A stretch of DNA of 64,000 bases from the NCBI RefSeq assembly GCF_017488845.2, contig NZ_CP083370.1, forward strand, positions 186,001 to 250,000, given 5' to 3'. Both the position numbers and the translations under genes were made by a program. Below the pieces are notes generated by a model. It saw only the letters and a list, made by a program, of their open reading frames with translations, did no database searches and was not told the DNA's origin. Positions 26,166 to 34,883 of the stretch are shown one piece after another. This stretch comes from Ensifer canadensis. GTDB lineage: Bacteria; Pseudomonadota; Alphaproteobacteria; Rhizobiales; Rhizobiaceae. Numbering within the stretch: position 1 is the stretch's first letter; every line of letters starts with the position of its first letter.

Positions 26166-27766
26166 CCACGAAAACAGTAGGCGAAGCCCTGGTCGATCTG
26201 CTCGAGGCCAATGGCGTCGAGGTGGTGTTCGGTATTCCGGGCGTTCATACGGTCGAGCTCTATCGCGGCCTGGCGGCATCGAAGATCCGCCACGTCACCC
26301 CCCGTCACGAGCAGGGCGCCGGCTTCATGGCCGATGGCTATGCCCGCGTCAGCGGCAAGCCGGGCGTCGCCCTTGTCATCACCGGACCGGGCTTGACCAA
26401 CACCATCACCGCCATGGCGCAGGCCCGGCAGGATTCGATCCCGATGCTGGTAATTTCAGGCGTCAATCGTCGCGATTCGCTTGGGCACGGTCGCGGGCTG
26501 CTGCATGAGCTTCCCGACCAGCACGGCATGATCAAGACGCTGGCGCTCTATTCGCACACCTTGCTCAATCCCGACGACCTGCCTTTTGTCGTCGACCGGG
26601 CTTTCTCTGTGCTGCTGTCCGGCCGGCCAGGGCCGGTGCATATCGAGATCCCGACCGACGTCATGACGGCACGGATCGAGCCGAAGACGATCCGCTCGGC
26701 CGCCGCGACCCGTCCGCGCTCCGACAGCGAGACGCTACAACGCGCCGCGATCCTCTGCGCCGACGCGACCCGCCCGGTGATCATCTGCGGCGGCGGCGCT
26801 CTGACTGCCGAGGCGGAGGTCAGGGCACTTGCCGAGCAGATCGGCGCGCCCGTCGTCACGACGGTGAATGCGCGCGGCATGCTGGCCGGCAGCCCGCTGC
26901 GCGTTCCGGCAAGCCCCAGCCTCAAGGCGGTGCGATCGCTGCTCAAGGAGGCTGATCTCGTGCTGGCGCTTGGCACTGAGATGGGCCAGACCGACTACGA
27001 CATGTATGCCGATGGCGGGTTCCCGGTGCTGCGCAACCTGATCCGTACCGACATCGATGCAGCACAGCTGGCCCGCGGTCCGCATGCCGCACTTTCGATC
27101 CTCTCCGGCGCCAAGACGGCGACGGCGAGCATTCTGGCTTTCCTGCCGGGACATGCGCCGAAGGATGGAGCGGCCCGCGCCGAGGTAGCGCGTAAGGCGG
27201 CGCTGAAGGAGCTGACGGCGAAGATGCGGGCCGAGATTGCCGTGATCGATGCGGTCTACAAGGCGCTGCCGGACTGCACCATCGTCGGTGACTCCACTCA
27301 GGCCGTCTACGCCGGCAACCTTTATTGCGACGCGCCGCGCCAGCGCAGCTGGTTCAACTCGGCGACGGGGTACGGGGCATTGGGCTACGCGCCGCCGGCA
27401 GCCGTCGGTGCTGCCGTGGCCGACCCGTCGCGGCCGGTCGTCTGCCTTGTCGGCGATGGTGGTTTCCAGTTTTCGCTTGCCGAGATTGGTTCTGCCGTCG
27501 ATGTCCAAGCGCGGGTGATCTTCCTCGTCTGGAACAACGACGGCTATCAGGAGATCGAGTCCTACATGATCGATTCCGGTGTGACGCCGGAGGGTGTGAG
27601 GCCGTCTGCGCCGGACTTTATCCTCGCCGCCAAGGCCTATGGCATCGAGGCGGAAAGGCTGACGTCGGTCACTGACCTTTCGCGGGCACTTGCGGATGCC
27701 GGCGCGCGCAGCGGGCCGTCGCTGATCGAGATTCATCAGGTGAAAACCAGCGGCGCAACCGCGTAA
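26162..27766 (+). CDS. ThDP-dependent decarboxylase, probable 2-ketoarginine decarboxylase (AruI-like)
   Basis: The 534-residue protein has the acetolactate synthase fold: N-terminal pyrimidine-binding domain (FGIPGVHTVELYRGL, the catalytic glutamate in TPRHEQGAGFMADGYAR), a central domain, and a C-terminal ThDP-Mg domain with GDGGFQFSLAEIG...NNDGYQEI. FGIPGVHTVELYRGL is the form seen in 5-guanidino-2-oxopentanoate decarboxylases rather than in IlvB. It starts with ATGA overlapping the aminotransferase stop. It would decarboxylate 2-ketoarginine to 4-guanidinobutyraldehyde. The next enzymes of that route are not in the window. Confidence 0.78.
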   Translation: MTTKTVGEALVDLLEANGVEVVFGIPGVHTVELYRGLAASKIRHVTPRHEQGAGFMADGYARVSGKPGVALVITGPGLTNTITAMAQARQDSIPMLVISGVNRRDSLGHGRGLLHELPDQHGMIKTLALYSHTLLNPDDLPFVVDRAFSVLLSGRPGPVHIEIPTDVMTARIEPKTIRSAAATRPRSDSETLQRAAILCADATRPVIICGGGALTAEAEVRALAEQIGAPVVTTVNARGMLAGSPLRVPASPSLKAVRSLLKEADLVLALGTEMGQTDYDMYADGGFPVLRNLIRTDIDAAQLARGPHAALSILSGAKTATASILAFLPGHAPKDGAARAEVARKAALKELTAKMRAEIAVIDAVYKALPDCTIVGDSTQAVYAGNLYCDAPRQRSWFNSATGYGALGYAPPAAVGAAVADPSRPVVCLVGDGGFQFSLAEIGSAVDVQARVIFLVWNNDGYQEIESYMIDSGVTPEGVRPSAPDFILAAKAYGIEAERLTSVTDLSRALADAGARSGPSLIEIHQVKTSGATA

Positions 27767-27937
27767 CCTGCAAATCATGTCACCGTTTGAGCGGCGCGAA
27801 ATTTGACATTTCGCGCCCGCAATGGTGTTAAGAGCGCCTCGTGCTCGATTCCGGCCATGTTCTTCGGCTAGATTTGTTGCATTCCGGCTGAATTGAACTT
27901 TCAGGCGCCAAGCGCCGAGGAAGGGGCGGCGTCCCGA

Positions 27938-28363
27938 ATGGACCCAGTGTGTGGTGGCAACAGAGGCAAGTTTGCCGGCCGGCTAATCGCCGTGCTGTGG
28001 CTCTTCTGTGCCTCGCTCGCCATGCAGCTGATCGTCGTCGGGCAGGGCTTCTCCTCGCGTCTTTCAGCCGAACAGCAGGCGGGCAATTTCTCCGCGCCTG
28101 ACACCGTTCCTTCGGATCACCCCGCCGCGCGCCAGATTTCGCGCGCCACCCCGGTTTCGGATCTGCGCTTTACCGCCGAACGCAAGGATGGCAAATCCGC
28201 GACCGGCGACGGCGCGGTGCCGATGCTGCTTGCGTCGGTCCAGTTTCTTGCTTTCGAGCCGTCCGGCGAAGACCTCGCTTTCGGCCGTACCCCCTTCGCC
28301 GATGGTTTGTCGAACCGCGGCCCGCAAATCCGTGCGCCTCCGCGCGCCTCTGGTGATTGCTGA
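27938..28363 (+). CDS. Hypothetical membrane-anchored protein upstream of secDF
   Basis: The 141-residue protein begins MDPVCGGNRGK (a TTG 15 codons upstream is possible) and has one hydrophobic segment near residues 15-35 (LIAVLWLFCASLAMQLIVVG). The rest is polar, proline- and alanine-rich and looks disordered, ending in RAPPRASGDC. I do not recognise a family. It precedes secDF by 101 bases on the same strand. The coding bias and signal-anchor suggest it is real, but its conservation cannot be judged here. Confidence 0.55.
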   Translation: MDPVCGGNRGKFAGRLIAVLWLFCASLAMQLIVVGQGFSSRLSAEQQAGNFSAPDTVPSDHPAARQISRATPVSDLRFTAERKDGKSATGDGAVPMLLASVQFLAFEPSGEDLAFGRTPFADGLSNRGPQIRAPPRASGDC

Positions 28364-28464
28364 TATTCGGGCACGATGATCGCTGCGATCGTGTTCATGC
28401 CCTTGATGAAACAAAGTCCTGATCACGCGGCTTTCGCCCGTACAGGCTCTCTTGGAACCACAAC

Positions 28465-31005
28465 ATGCGTACATCCAAATGGGCGATTTTCGCCTATGTC
28501 GTCGTTATCATCTTCGGATGCATAGCAGCGCTGCCAAACGTTCTCTCGCCGGCACAACGCGAGCAATTCGGCGCCTGGCTGCCGGTGAAGCCCGTTACCC
28601 TCGGCCTCGACCTGAAGGGCGGCTCTCACCTCGTCCTCGAGGTCGACGCCGCCGGCCTGCGCAAGGCGCGGCTTGAAACCCTGCTCGACGATACGCGCAG
28701 GGCGCTTCGCGGCGAGCGCATTCCCGCCTCGTCGGCGCGCATCAGCGGCGATGCCGTCACCGTCAAGATCGACGATCCGGCCGACCTCGAAAAGGCGCTG
28801 CCGAAGCTCAAGGAGCTCGCAGCCCCTGTCGGCACGCTCGGTTTCGGTGGTTCGGCCTCGGATATCGAAGTCACCGAGAACGGTGGCAACATTAGCCTGG
28901 CAATGACCGAAGCCGGCCTCAACGACCGGATGACCAAGGCGGTCGAACAGAGCCTCGAGATCATTCGCCGGCGCGTCGACACGGTCGGCGTCGCCGAGCC
29001 GTTGATCCAGCGCGTCGGTTCCAACCGTATTCTCGTCCAGCTTCCGGGCCTGCAGGATCCGACCGGGCTCCGCCAACTCCTGGGCTCGACCGCCCAGATG
29101 AGCTTCCACATGCTGGATCAGACCGTCGACGTGACGCAGCCGGCGCCCCGTGGCGTCGACATCCTGCCCGGTGCCAACGACGGCAACAGATATCCGGTCG
29201 AAAGCCGCATCGCCATTTCAGGCGAGCGTCTGGCCGATTCCAAGGCCGGCTTCGACCAGCGCACCAATGAGCCGATTGTCTCGTTCACCTTCGATTCGCT
29301 CGGCGCCCGGCAGTTCGCCGAAATCACCCGTGACAATGTCGGCCGGCCCTTCGCCATCGTGCTTGACGGCAAAGTCCTGACCGCGCCCGTCATCCGCGAA
29401 CCGATCATCGGCGGTAACGGTCAGATCAGCGGTAATTTCACCGCACAGGAAGCAACCGTTCTTTCGGCACTGCTGCGCTCGGGCGCACTGCCCGCACCGT
29501 TGACCGTGATCGAAGAGCGTTCCGTTGGCCCGAACCTCGGCAGCGATTCCATCCGCATGGGCATCTTCACCGGCCTTGCCGGTTTCGGCCTCGTGGTTGC
29601 CCTCATGGTCGTGCTCTACGGCGCATGGGGCATGATCGCTAACGTCGGCTTGGTACTGCACACCATTCTGACGATCGGCGTGCTCGCAATGCTCGGCTCG
29701 ACCCTTACGCTTCCCGGCATCGCCGGTATCATCCTCGGCATCGGCATGGCGGTGGACGCCAACATTCTCATCAATGCCCGTATTCGAGAAGAAACCGAGG
29801 GCGGCGCCGGCGCCATGAAGGCGCTCGATATCGGCTTCAACAAAGCCTATGCGACGATCATCGACTCCAACGTCACCACGCTTTCGGGCACCGTGCTGCT
29901 GTTTGCGTTCGGCTCCGGACCGGTCAAGGGCTTTGCGGTGACCATGATGCTCGGCATCGTCATCTCGATGTTCACGTCGGTGACCGTCGTGCGCCTGATG
30001 ATGCGTGAAGTCGTCATCCGCCGGAAGATGAAGAAGCTCGAGATCCCCTCGCTCTTCGGACGTGTTCCGCATCTGCCGTCCTTCTCCTTCATGAAGGGCC
30101 GTTTCGTTGCCATCGGCATGTCCGCCTTCCTGTCGATCAGCTCGGTCGTGTTGTTCTTCACGCCCGGCCTCAACTACGGCATCGACTTCGTCGGCGGTAT
30201 CCAGGTGGAAGCGACATCCAAGCAGAAGCTCGATCTGCCGGCGCTGCGCCATGGTCTGGAGTCGCTCAACATCGGTGAAGTCGCCCTTCAGGAATTCGGC
30301 CAGGACAAGTCGGTCCTGATCCGCGTTCAGCGCCAGCCCGGCGGTGAGCAGGAGCAGACGGTTGCCCTGAACAAGATCAAGGATGCAGCCGTTCAGACCA
30401 TTCCCGACGTGACCTTCGAGCGGACGGAAGTCGTCGGCCCGACGATCAGCACGGAACTCGCGCGTTCGGGCTTCCTTGCCGTCGGTCTCGCGATGGTGGC
30501 GATCCTGTTCTACATCTGGTTCCGCTTCGAATGGCACTTCGCCGTCGGCGCGATCGCGGTCCTGCTGCTCGACATCACCAAGACGATCGGCTTCTTCGCG
30601 CTCACCGGCATCGACTTCAACCTGACGGCCATCGCCGCACTGCTGACGATGATCGGTTACTCCGTCAACGACAAGGTCGTGGTCTACGACCGCATGCGCG
30701 AGAACCTGCGCAAGTACAAGTCGATGCCGTTCTCCGACCTCATCGACATGAGCATCAACCAGGTGATCGCGCGATGCATCTTCACCTCGATGGCCACGGC
30801 GCTGTCACTGGTGCCGATGGCAATCTGGGGCGGCGATGCCGTCAAGAGCTTCGCCTGGCCGATGATCTTCGGTGTTATCGTCGCGACGACGTCGTCGATC
30901 TACATCGGCGGCCCGATCCTGCTCTTCCTCAATCGTTGGTGGAAGGATCGCGAAGCGACCCGCACCGGCACCGGAACCACGCAGCCGGGCGCACCGGCCG
31001 CCTGA
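28465..31005 (+). CDS. secDF: Fused protein translocase subunit SecDF
   Basis: The 846-residue inner membrane protein joins SecD and SecF. The SecD half has GLDLKGGSHLVLEVD near residue 48, a periplasmic P1 region (RVGSNRILVQLPGLQD) and six helices ending with GMAVDANILINARIREE. The SecF half starts near 540 (FMKGRFVAIGMSAFLSI) with GLNYGIDFVGGIQVE and GYSVNDKVVVYDRMREN. It uses the proton gradient to pull proteins across the SecYEG channel. The fusion is usual in rhizobia. A strong terminator follows at 31033. Confidence 0.96.
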   Translation: MRTSKWAIFAYVVVIIFGCIAALPNVLSPAQREQFGAWLPVKPVTLGLDLKGGSHLVLEVDAAGLRKARLETLLDDTRRALRGERIPASSARISGDAVTVKIDDPADLEKALPKLKELAAPVGTLGFGGSASDIEVTENGGNISLAMTEAGLNDRMTKAVEQSLEIIRRRVDTVGVAEPLIQRVGSNRILVQLPGLQDPTGLRQLLGSTAQMSFHMLDQTVDVTQPAPRGVDILPGANDGNRYPVESRIAISGERLADSKAGFDQRTNEPIVSFTFDSLGARQFAEITRDNVGRPFAIVLDGKVLTAPVIREPIIGGNGQISGNFTAQEATVLSALLRSGALPAPLTVIEERSVGPNLGSDSIRMGIFTGLAGFGLVVALMVVLYGAWGMIANVGLVLHTILTIGVLAMLGSTLTLPGIAGIILGIGMAVDANILINARIREETEGGAGAMKALDIGFNKAYATIIDSNVTTLSGTVLLFAFGSGPVKGFAVTMMLGIVISMFTSVTVVRLMMREVVIRRKMKKLEIPSLFGRVPHLPSFSFMKGRFVAIGMSAFLSISSVVLFFTPGLNYGIDFVGGIQVEATSKQKLDLPALRHGLESLNIGEVALQEFGQDKSVLIRVQRQPGGEQEQTVALNKIKDAAVQTIPDVTFERTEVVGPTISTELARSGFLAVGLAMVAILFYIWFRFEWHFAVGAIAVLLLDITKTIGFFALTGIDFNLTAIAALLTMIGYSVNDKVVVYDRMRENLRKYKSMPFSDLIDMSINQVIARCIFTSMATALSLVPMAIWGGDAVKSFAWPMIFGVIVATTSSIYIGGPILLFLNRWWKDREATRTGTGTTQPGAPAA

Positions 31006-31032
31006 TATCAGGGCTGAGGTTATAAAATGTGA

Positions 31033-31062
31033 AGGGGCGGTCCTATGGGCCGCCCCTTTTTT
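31033..31062 (+). terminator. Rho-independent terminator after secDF
   Basis: AGGGGCGG (31033-31040) pairs perfectly with CCGCCCCT (31050-31057) around a 9-base loop, followed by a run of T. It lies 28 bases after the secDF stop. The rest of the 336-base gap to 31341 holds AT-rich sequence (about 31180-31250), probably a promoter for the next small genes; no other feature is seen. Confidence 0.9.
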
Positions 31063-31341
31063 GTCAGAAAGTGCTGTCTTTATCGCCCCGTACCTTGCAG
31101 GTTGATTCGTCGCTTCCTAGATAGCGAGGGTCTCCGGTTTCGGATCGGGAGAACGGATATTGCATCCGGGACCCCTAAAATTTGATGGGTTGAGAAATAT
31201 TTTTCGCGTCATCATGTTTTTAATTGACGGAATTGGTAGATTATTCTAGTTTGCAGCTCTGTGACGCGGGCGAGTCCGCCTCACAGTTGTTCATGAACCG
31301 CTCCGGCATTGCGATGCCGGACCAAGCCAAAGGAGTGTGAC

Positions 31342-31437
31342 ATGTCCGAAACCGTCTCGACCGCCGCCTTCTTCGGCACGCGTTCCCATTGTCGTGCAAC
31401 AGTGAAGAAACGTCTCATTCGCCTCTGCCGAATGTGA
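31342..31437 (+). CDS. Possible 31-residue small protein
   Basis: ATG at 31342 follows AAAGGAG with good spacing and opens a 31-codon frame (MSETVSTAAFFGTRSHCRAT, then a basic tail VKKRLIRLCRM) ending in TGA at 31437. The strong ribosome binding site and an AT-rich upstream region are the only evidence. It could be a leader peptide for the next small gene at 31515. The family is unknown. Confidence 0.35.
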   Translation: MSETVSTAAFFGTRSHCRATVKKRLIRLCRM

Positions 31438-31514
31438 TCCTCGAACTCTCGAAATTCATCCTTTGCCGAAATTGAAATGTCCGCGCCTCCGGGTGTGGAA
31501 GGAGCGTTATTTGC

Positions 31515-31727
31515 ATGAGCAAGCAGGTTATCGAATATGGCGGCGAAGCCGTCGGGGTCGTCGTCCCGGACGACGGCCGGTTCAAGTTCCTGGCAGTCAA
31601 GTACCATGTCTGGGATCTGGACGCTCAGCGGTTCCGGTCGGCTGACGAAGCACGCGCGGCAATTCGCCATCTGCTCGCGCGTCAGGGAGTGCCTGCCGAA
31701 CGCCATGGCGATGCGGCCGCAGCATAA
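31515..31727 (+). CDS. Small conserved-looking hypothetical protein
   Basis: The 70-residue protein begins MSKQVIEYGGEAVGVVVPDD, has a central FKFLAVKYHVWDLDAQRFRSA and an alanine/arginine-rich helical end. A GGAGCG ribosome binding site lies upstream. It reads as a compact alpha-beta protein with no signal or membrane segment. I know similar short proteins from rhizobia but no function. It stands between secDF and the second Rrf2 regulator as its own unit. Confidence 0.6.
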   Translation: MSKQVIEYGGEAVGVVVPDDGRFKFLAVKYHVWDLDAQRFRSADEARAAIRHLLARQGVPAERHGDAAAA

Positions 31728-31898
31728 TGTCTGGGGCGGCCGCCCCCTTATTCCGAGTATAATCCCAGACCAAGCTTTGCATTGATTCTGTGCCACAATT
31801 GTGTGTTTGCCGCACGATTCTTGTGCTATGCCAAAACAAGATTGCGTTTGCGCGGATGATTCCCGTTCTCAAGGGAACCGTAGGGAAAGCTTGCCGGA

Positions 31899-32354
31899 AT
31901 GCTGACGAAGAAGGGAAAGTACGGATTGAAGGCTCTTGTCGACCTCGCTCGACTGGAGCCGGGAGAGACGGCTTTCATTACCGAAATCGCCCAGCGCAAC
32001 AATATCCCGAAAAAATTCCTGGATACGATCCTGCTCGAACTGCGCAACGCCGGCATGCTGCGTTCGAAGAAGGGGCCAGGCGGCGGCTATTCGCTGTCGC
32101 GCCCGGCGGCGGAAATCCGCATCGGCCATGTCATCCGGACGCTTGACGGTCCGCTTGCGCCGATCCGCTGCGCCAGCCGCACGGCTTACGAGGTCTGCGA
32201 GGACTGCAATGATCCCGAGACCTGTCAGGTCCGTGTGTCGATGACGACCGTGCGCGACGCGGTTGCCGCGATCCTGGACTCCATGACGCTCGAAGAGTTT
32301 GCGGCCGACAAGTCGATGCCGCTCGAAGCGCCGGAAGAACAGCGCGTCGGCTGA
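31899..32354 (+). CDS. Rrf2 family transcriptional regulator
   Basis: The 151-residue protein has a winged helix-turn-helix (residues about 1-75: KYGLKALVDLARL, ITEIAQRNNIPKKFLDTIL, KKGPGGGYSLSRP) and four cysteines, C91, C100, C103 and C109, in the cluster-binding segment. It differs from the Rrf2 protein at 802 and from RirA. The four-cysteine spacing could bind an iron-sulfur cluster. Targets are unknown. kpsF begins 145 bases downstream on the same strand, so they could share a transcript. Confidence 0.87.
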   Translation: MLTKKGKYGLKALVDLARLEPGETAFITEIAQRNNIPKKFLDTILLELRNAGMLRSKKGPGGGYSLSRPAAEIRIGHVIRTLDGPLAPIRCASRTAYEVCEDCNDPETCQVRVSMTTVRDAVAAILDSMTLEEFAADKSMPLEAPEEQRVG

Positions 32355-32499
32355 CGAAACCGTCGTCTTTGTGGGATTTCCTGCCGAAACTCGATGGCTT
32401 TGGCTTGGTTTGCCAAGAAAAAGCGCCTATCTGCCTGCAATGGGTCTGAGAAACGCCGCTTCTAACCGGCGCAAACGTCTTCGCGGGAATGGAAACATC

Positions 32500-33510
32500 A
32501 TGGGTTTGAGACACGCATCAGCGGATGAGCGACGCGGTTCTGCCGCATTGGAGTCGGTCGGCAGGACGCTGACGACGGCGATGGCAGGCATCAAGGCGCT
32601 GGCCGATCATCTCGGTGCCGATACGGCGTTTGCGCAAAGCATGGTCGAAGCGATCGAACTCATTGGCGAAAGCCAGGGGCGCGTTGTCGTTTCCGGCGTC
32701 GGCAAGAGTGGCCATATCGGCCGCAAGATGGCGGCGACCATGGCATCAACAGGCACGTCCGCCTATTTTGTCCATCCGACCGAGGCGAGCCACGGCGATC
32801 TCGGCATGGTCACGTCGCAGGACGTGCTGATCCTGTTGTCCTGGTCGGGCGAAACGGCGGAACTCGCCAACATGCTCACCTATGCCAAGCGCTTCAAGGT
32901 GCCGGTCGTTTCGATTTCGTCCAACCGCGACAGCGTTCTCGCTCGCAACTCCGAAGTGCCGATCGTGCTGCCGAAGGTTCAGGAAGCCTGTCCGCATGGG
33001 CTGGCGCCGACGACGTCGGCGATGCTGCAGCTTGCGGTCGGCGACGCGCTTGCCATCGCCCTGCTCGAGCGCCGCGGTTTCTCCGCCGAAGATTTCAAGA
33101 CCTTCCATCCCGGCGGCAAGCTCGGCGCTCAACTGCGTCTCGTGCGCGAACTGGCGCATGCCGGGGAACAGGTGCCGCTCTTGAGCGTCGGTCGCCCGAT
33201 GAGCGAAGCCGTCATCGAGATGTCTTCCAAGGGCTTTGGTGTCGTCGGCATCGTCGACGAGGATGGCAAGCTGACCGGCGTCATCACCGACGGCGACCTC
33301 CGTCGCCACATGTCGGGCGATCTGCTTGCGCAGACCGTCGAGGCGGTCATGTCGCGTAACCCCCGTGTCATCAGGGGAGATGTTCTGGCAAGCGGTGCAA
33401 TGGAGTTCATGCAGGATCACAAGGTGACCGTGCTGTTTCTCGTCGACGACGACGGGCTTCCCGTCGGCATCCTGCACATTCACGATCTGCTTCGCGCCGG
33501 CGTTGCCTGA
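32500..33510 (+). CDS. kpsF: Arabinose-5-phosphate isomerase, KpsF/GutQ type
   Basis: The 336-residue protein has an N-terminal SIS domain (about residues 45-180: GRVVVSGVGKSGHIGRKMAA, YFVHPTEASHGDLGMV, LLSWSGETAEL) and two C-terminal CBS domains (about 210-330: VGRPMSEAVIEMSSKGFGVV; VEAVMSRNPRVI). It converts ribulose-5-phosphate to arabinose-5-phosphate, the Kdo precursor. Kdo and related keto-sugars occur in rhizobial K-antigens, which fits its place at the edge of the rkp cluster (called kpsF3 in S. meliloti). Start chosen at MGLRHASADE; the frame remains open upstream. Confidence 0.92.
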   Translation: MGLRHASADERRGSAALESVGRTLTTAMAGIKALADHLGADTAFAQSMVEAIELIGESQGRVVVSGVGKSGHIGRKMAATMASTGTSAYFVHPTEASHGDLGMVTSQDVLILLSWSGETAELANMLTYAKRFKVPVVSISSNRDSVLARNSEVPIVLPKVQEACPHGLAPTTSAMLQLAVGDALAIALLERRGFSAEDFKTFHPGGKLGAQLRLVRELAHAGEQVPLLSVGRPMSEAVIEMSSKGFGVVGIVDEDGKLTGVITDGDLRRHMSGDLLAQTVEAVMSRNPRVIRGDVLASGAMEFMQDHKVTVLFLVDDDGLPVGILHIHDLLRAGVA

Positions 33511-33532
33511 GTTAAGCCGTCTTGGAATTTTT

Positions 33533-33574
33533 ACGGCCAGCCTATGCCGATCGCGAGGCTGGCCGTTGTCTTTT
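33533..33574 (+). terminator. Terminator after kpsF, inside the 3' end of rkpJ
   Basis: ACGGCCAGCCT (33533-33543) pairs perfectly with AGGCTGGCCGT (33556-33566) around a 12-base loop, followed by TGTCTTTTC. The T-rich side faces the plus strand, so it should end kpsF. The hairpin overlaps the last codons and stop of convergent rkpJ. Confidence 0.75.
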
Positions 33575-34870
33575 CTGCGGCTTCCGGCGCGGTGGCGGAT
33601 CGATGAACGCGCCGGGCTGGTTGACCGTGTTCTCGTGCAGGCGCTCGGCGATTGCCCGGGCGCCTGCGTCGGTTCCTGTTCTTGAATAGAGATTGCCCCG
33701 CACCTGGATCGAAGCCGCAAGCAGCCGGAACATGGCGCTGCTCACCTCGGCGTCGGGTGCTGTCGGCCTTTGCCAGAAATCCTCCAGCGGCTGCTGGTCC
33801 GTCAAACCGGCAATGTCGAACACAGCCGTGCCCAGCACCCTGACCGGGCGTCCCTGCTTTAGCGCGTGCAGACCGGCGGTCGAGTTGACCGTGACCATGC
33901 CGGCGCTGGCCTCTGCCAGCACATCGAGATTGCCGCCATCGAGATAGAACACGCGACCGGTCAGCCCGAGTTCCGCTGCCTTGTCGTCGATGAATTTGCG
34001 CCAGGCGATCAGATCGTTGTCGAGCGGATGAACCTTGAAGACCAGTCTGGTTTCCCTAGCCGCATCGGCTGCAAACGAGTGCATGACCTCGTCGATCGCG
34101 TCCTTCTGGCTGTGGAACGGCGAGTGGGCGCGCAGCTGGAAATCGGTTTCGAGCTGCAGCGGATAGACGAAAAAGGGCACGCGTTCCGAAAGCAGGATGC
34201 GGACCGTTTCCTCGGCCTCGGCACTGCGTCTTTTGCCGGTGAAAAGGCGGCGGATCCAGCCGGCATATTCGGCAAGTGGATGAAAGATCGCGTGACGGCG
34301 ATAATGCGGAAAGAGGAACCACAGGAAGACGTTGGGCAGGTTGTAGAGAAGGTCGTAGCTGGCATCGGCGAGAAAGGTCTGGCTGTAGTGCTTGCGCCAA
34401 TCCGGCTCCGGCAGGGTCTTCGCGGCTTCGACGATATGGGCGGCGTCGGCGGGAAAGTGGGAGTTCGACGACATGCCGTCGCGCTCGAGTGTTAGCCAGT
34501 CGGGTCGGAGATAGCCCATCTCGACGATGGCGATCGCGACCCCGGTCCGCCGGGCGACCGCAGTGGCAGCCTGATGATAGGGGCGCTCTTCGCCAAGCAG
34601 GATCATGTCGGTGACCTGGTGCAGGCCGATGAAGCGTGCCAGATAGTCCGGCCAATCCTCCGCTCTCCCGCGGTAGTTGGATGCGCCTTTGCGACGCCAG
34701 ATGATCTCGTCGCCGACATTGAGGTTTATCCGCAGGCAGGTGTGGCCGTAGCTCTCAAGCCGATCGGCGATCTTGCGGAAGATCGGCGATGACGGGCCTT
34801 GCAGGAACAGGAAGACCCGTCGGCTTGGCCGATCGGCTGACACACGGGTGTTCAACGCTGCGTTTTCCAT
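33542..34870 (-). CDS. rkpJ: Capsular polysaccharide biosynthesis/export protein, KpsS/LipB-like
   Basis: The 442-residue protein belongs to the capsule synthesis family of KpsS, KpsC, LipA and LipB: RRVFLFLQGPSSPIFRKIAD at the start, FFVYPLQLETDFQLRAHSPF near residue 235 and the downstream pattern LVFKVHPLDNDLIAW, then VTVNSTAGLHALKQGRPV, the C-terminal hallmark. In E. coli, KpsS and KpsC are Kdo transferases that build the capsule lipid linker. It is the last gene of rkpAGHIJ, 13 bases after rkpI. Name by synteny with S. meliloti. Confidence 0.88.
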   Translation of the reverse strand: MENAALNTRVSADRPSRRVFLFLQGPSSPIFRKIADRLESYGHTCLRINLNVGDEIIWRRKGASNYRGRAEDWPDYLARFIGLHQVTDMILLGEERPYHQAATAVARRTGVAIAIVEMGYLRPDWLTLERDGMSSNSHFPADAAHIVEAAKTLPEPDWRKHYSQTFLADASYDLLYNLPNVFLWFLFPHYRRHAIFHPLAEYAGWIRRLFTGKRRSAEAEETVRILLSERVPFFVYPLQLETDFQLRAHSPFHSQKDAIDEVMHSFAADAARETRLVFKVHPLDNDLIAWRKFIDDKAAELGLTGRVFYLDGGNLDVLAEASAGMVTVNSTAGLHALKQGRPVRVLGTAVFDIAGLTDQQPLEDFWQRPTAPDAEVSSAMFRLLAASIQVRGNLYSRTGTDAGARAIAERLHENTVNQPGAFIDPPPRRKPQKRQRPASRSA

Positions 34871-34883
34871 CGTCTCGCCGCCG

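Noticed and set aside
31281..31796. 171-residue minus-strand frame
   Set aside because: Opposite the 70-residue gene at 31515; no ribosome site and shadow-like composition.
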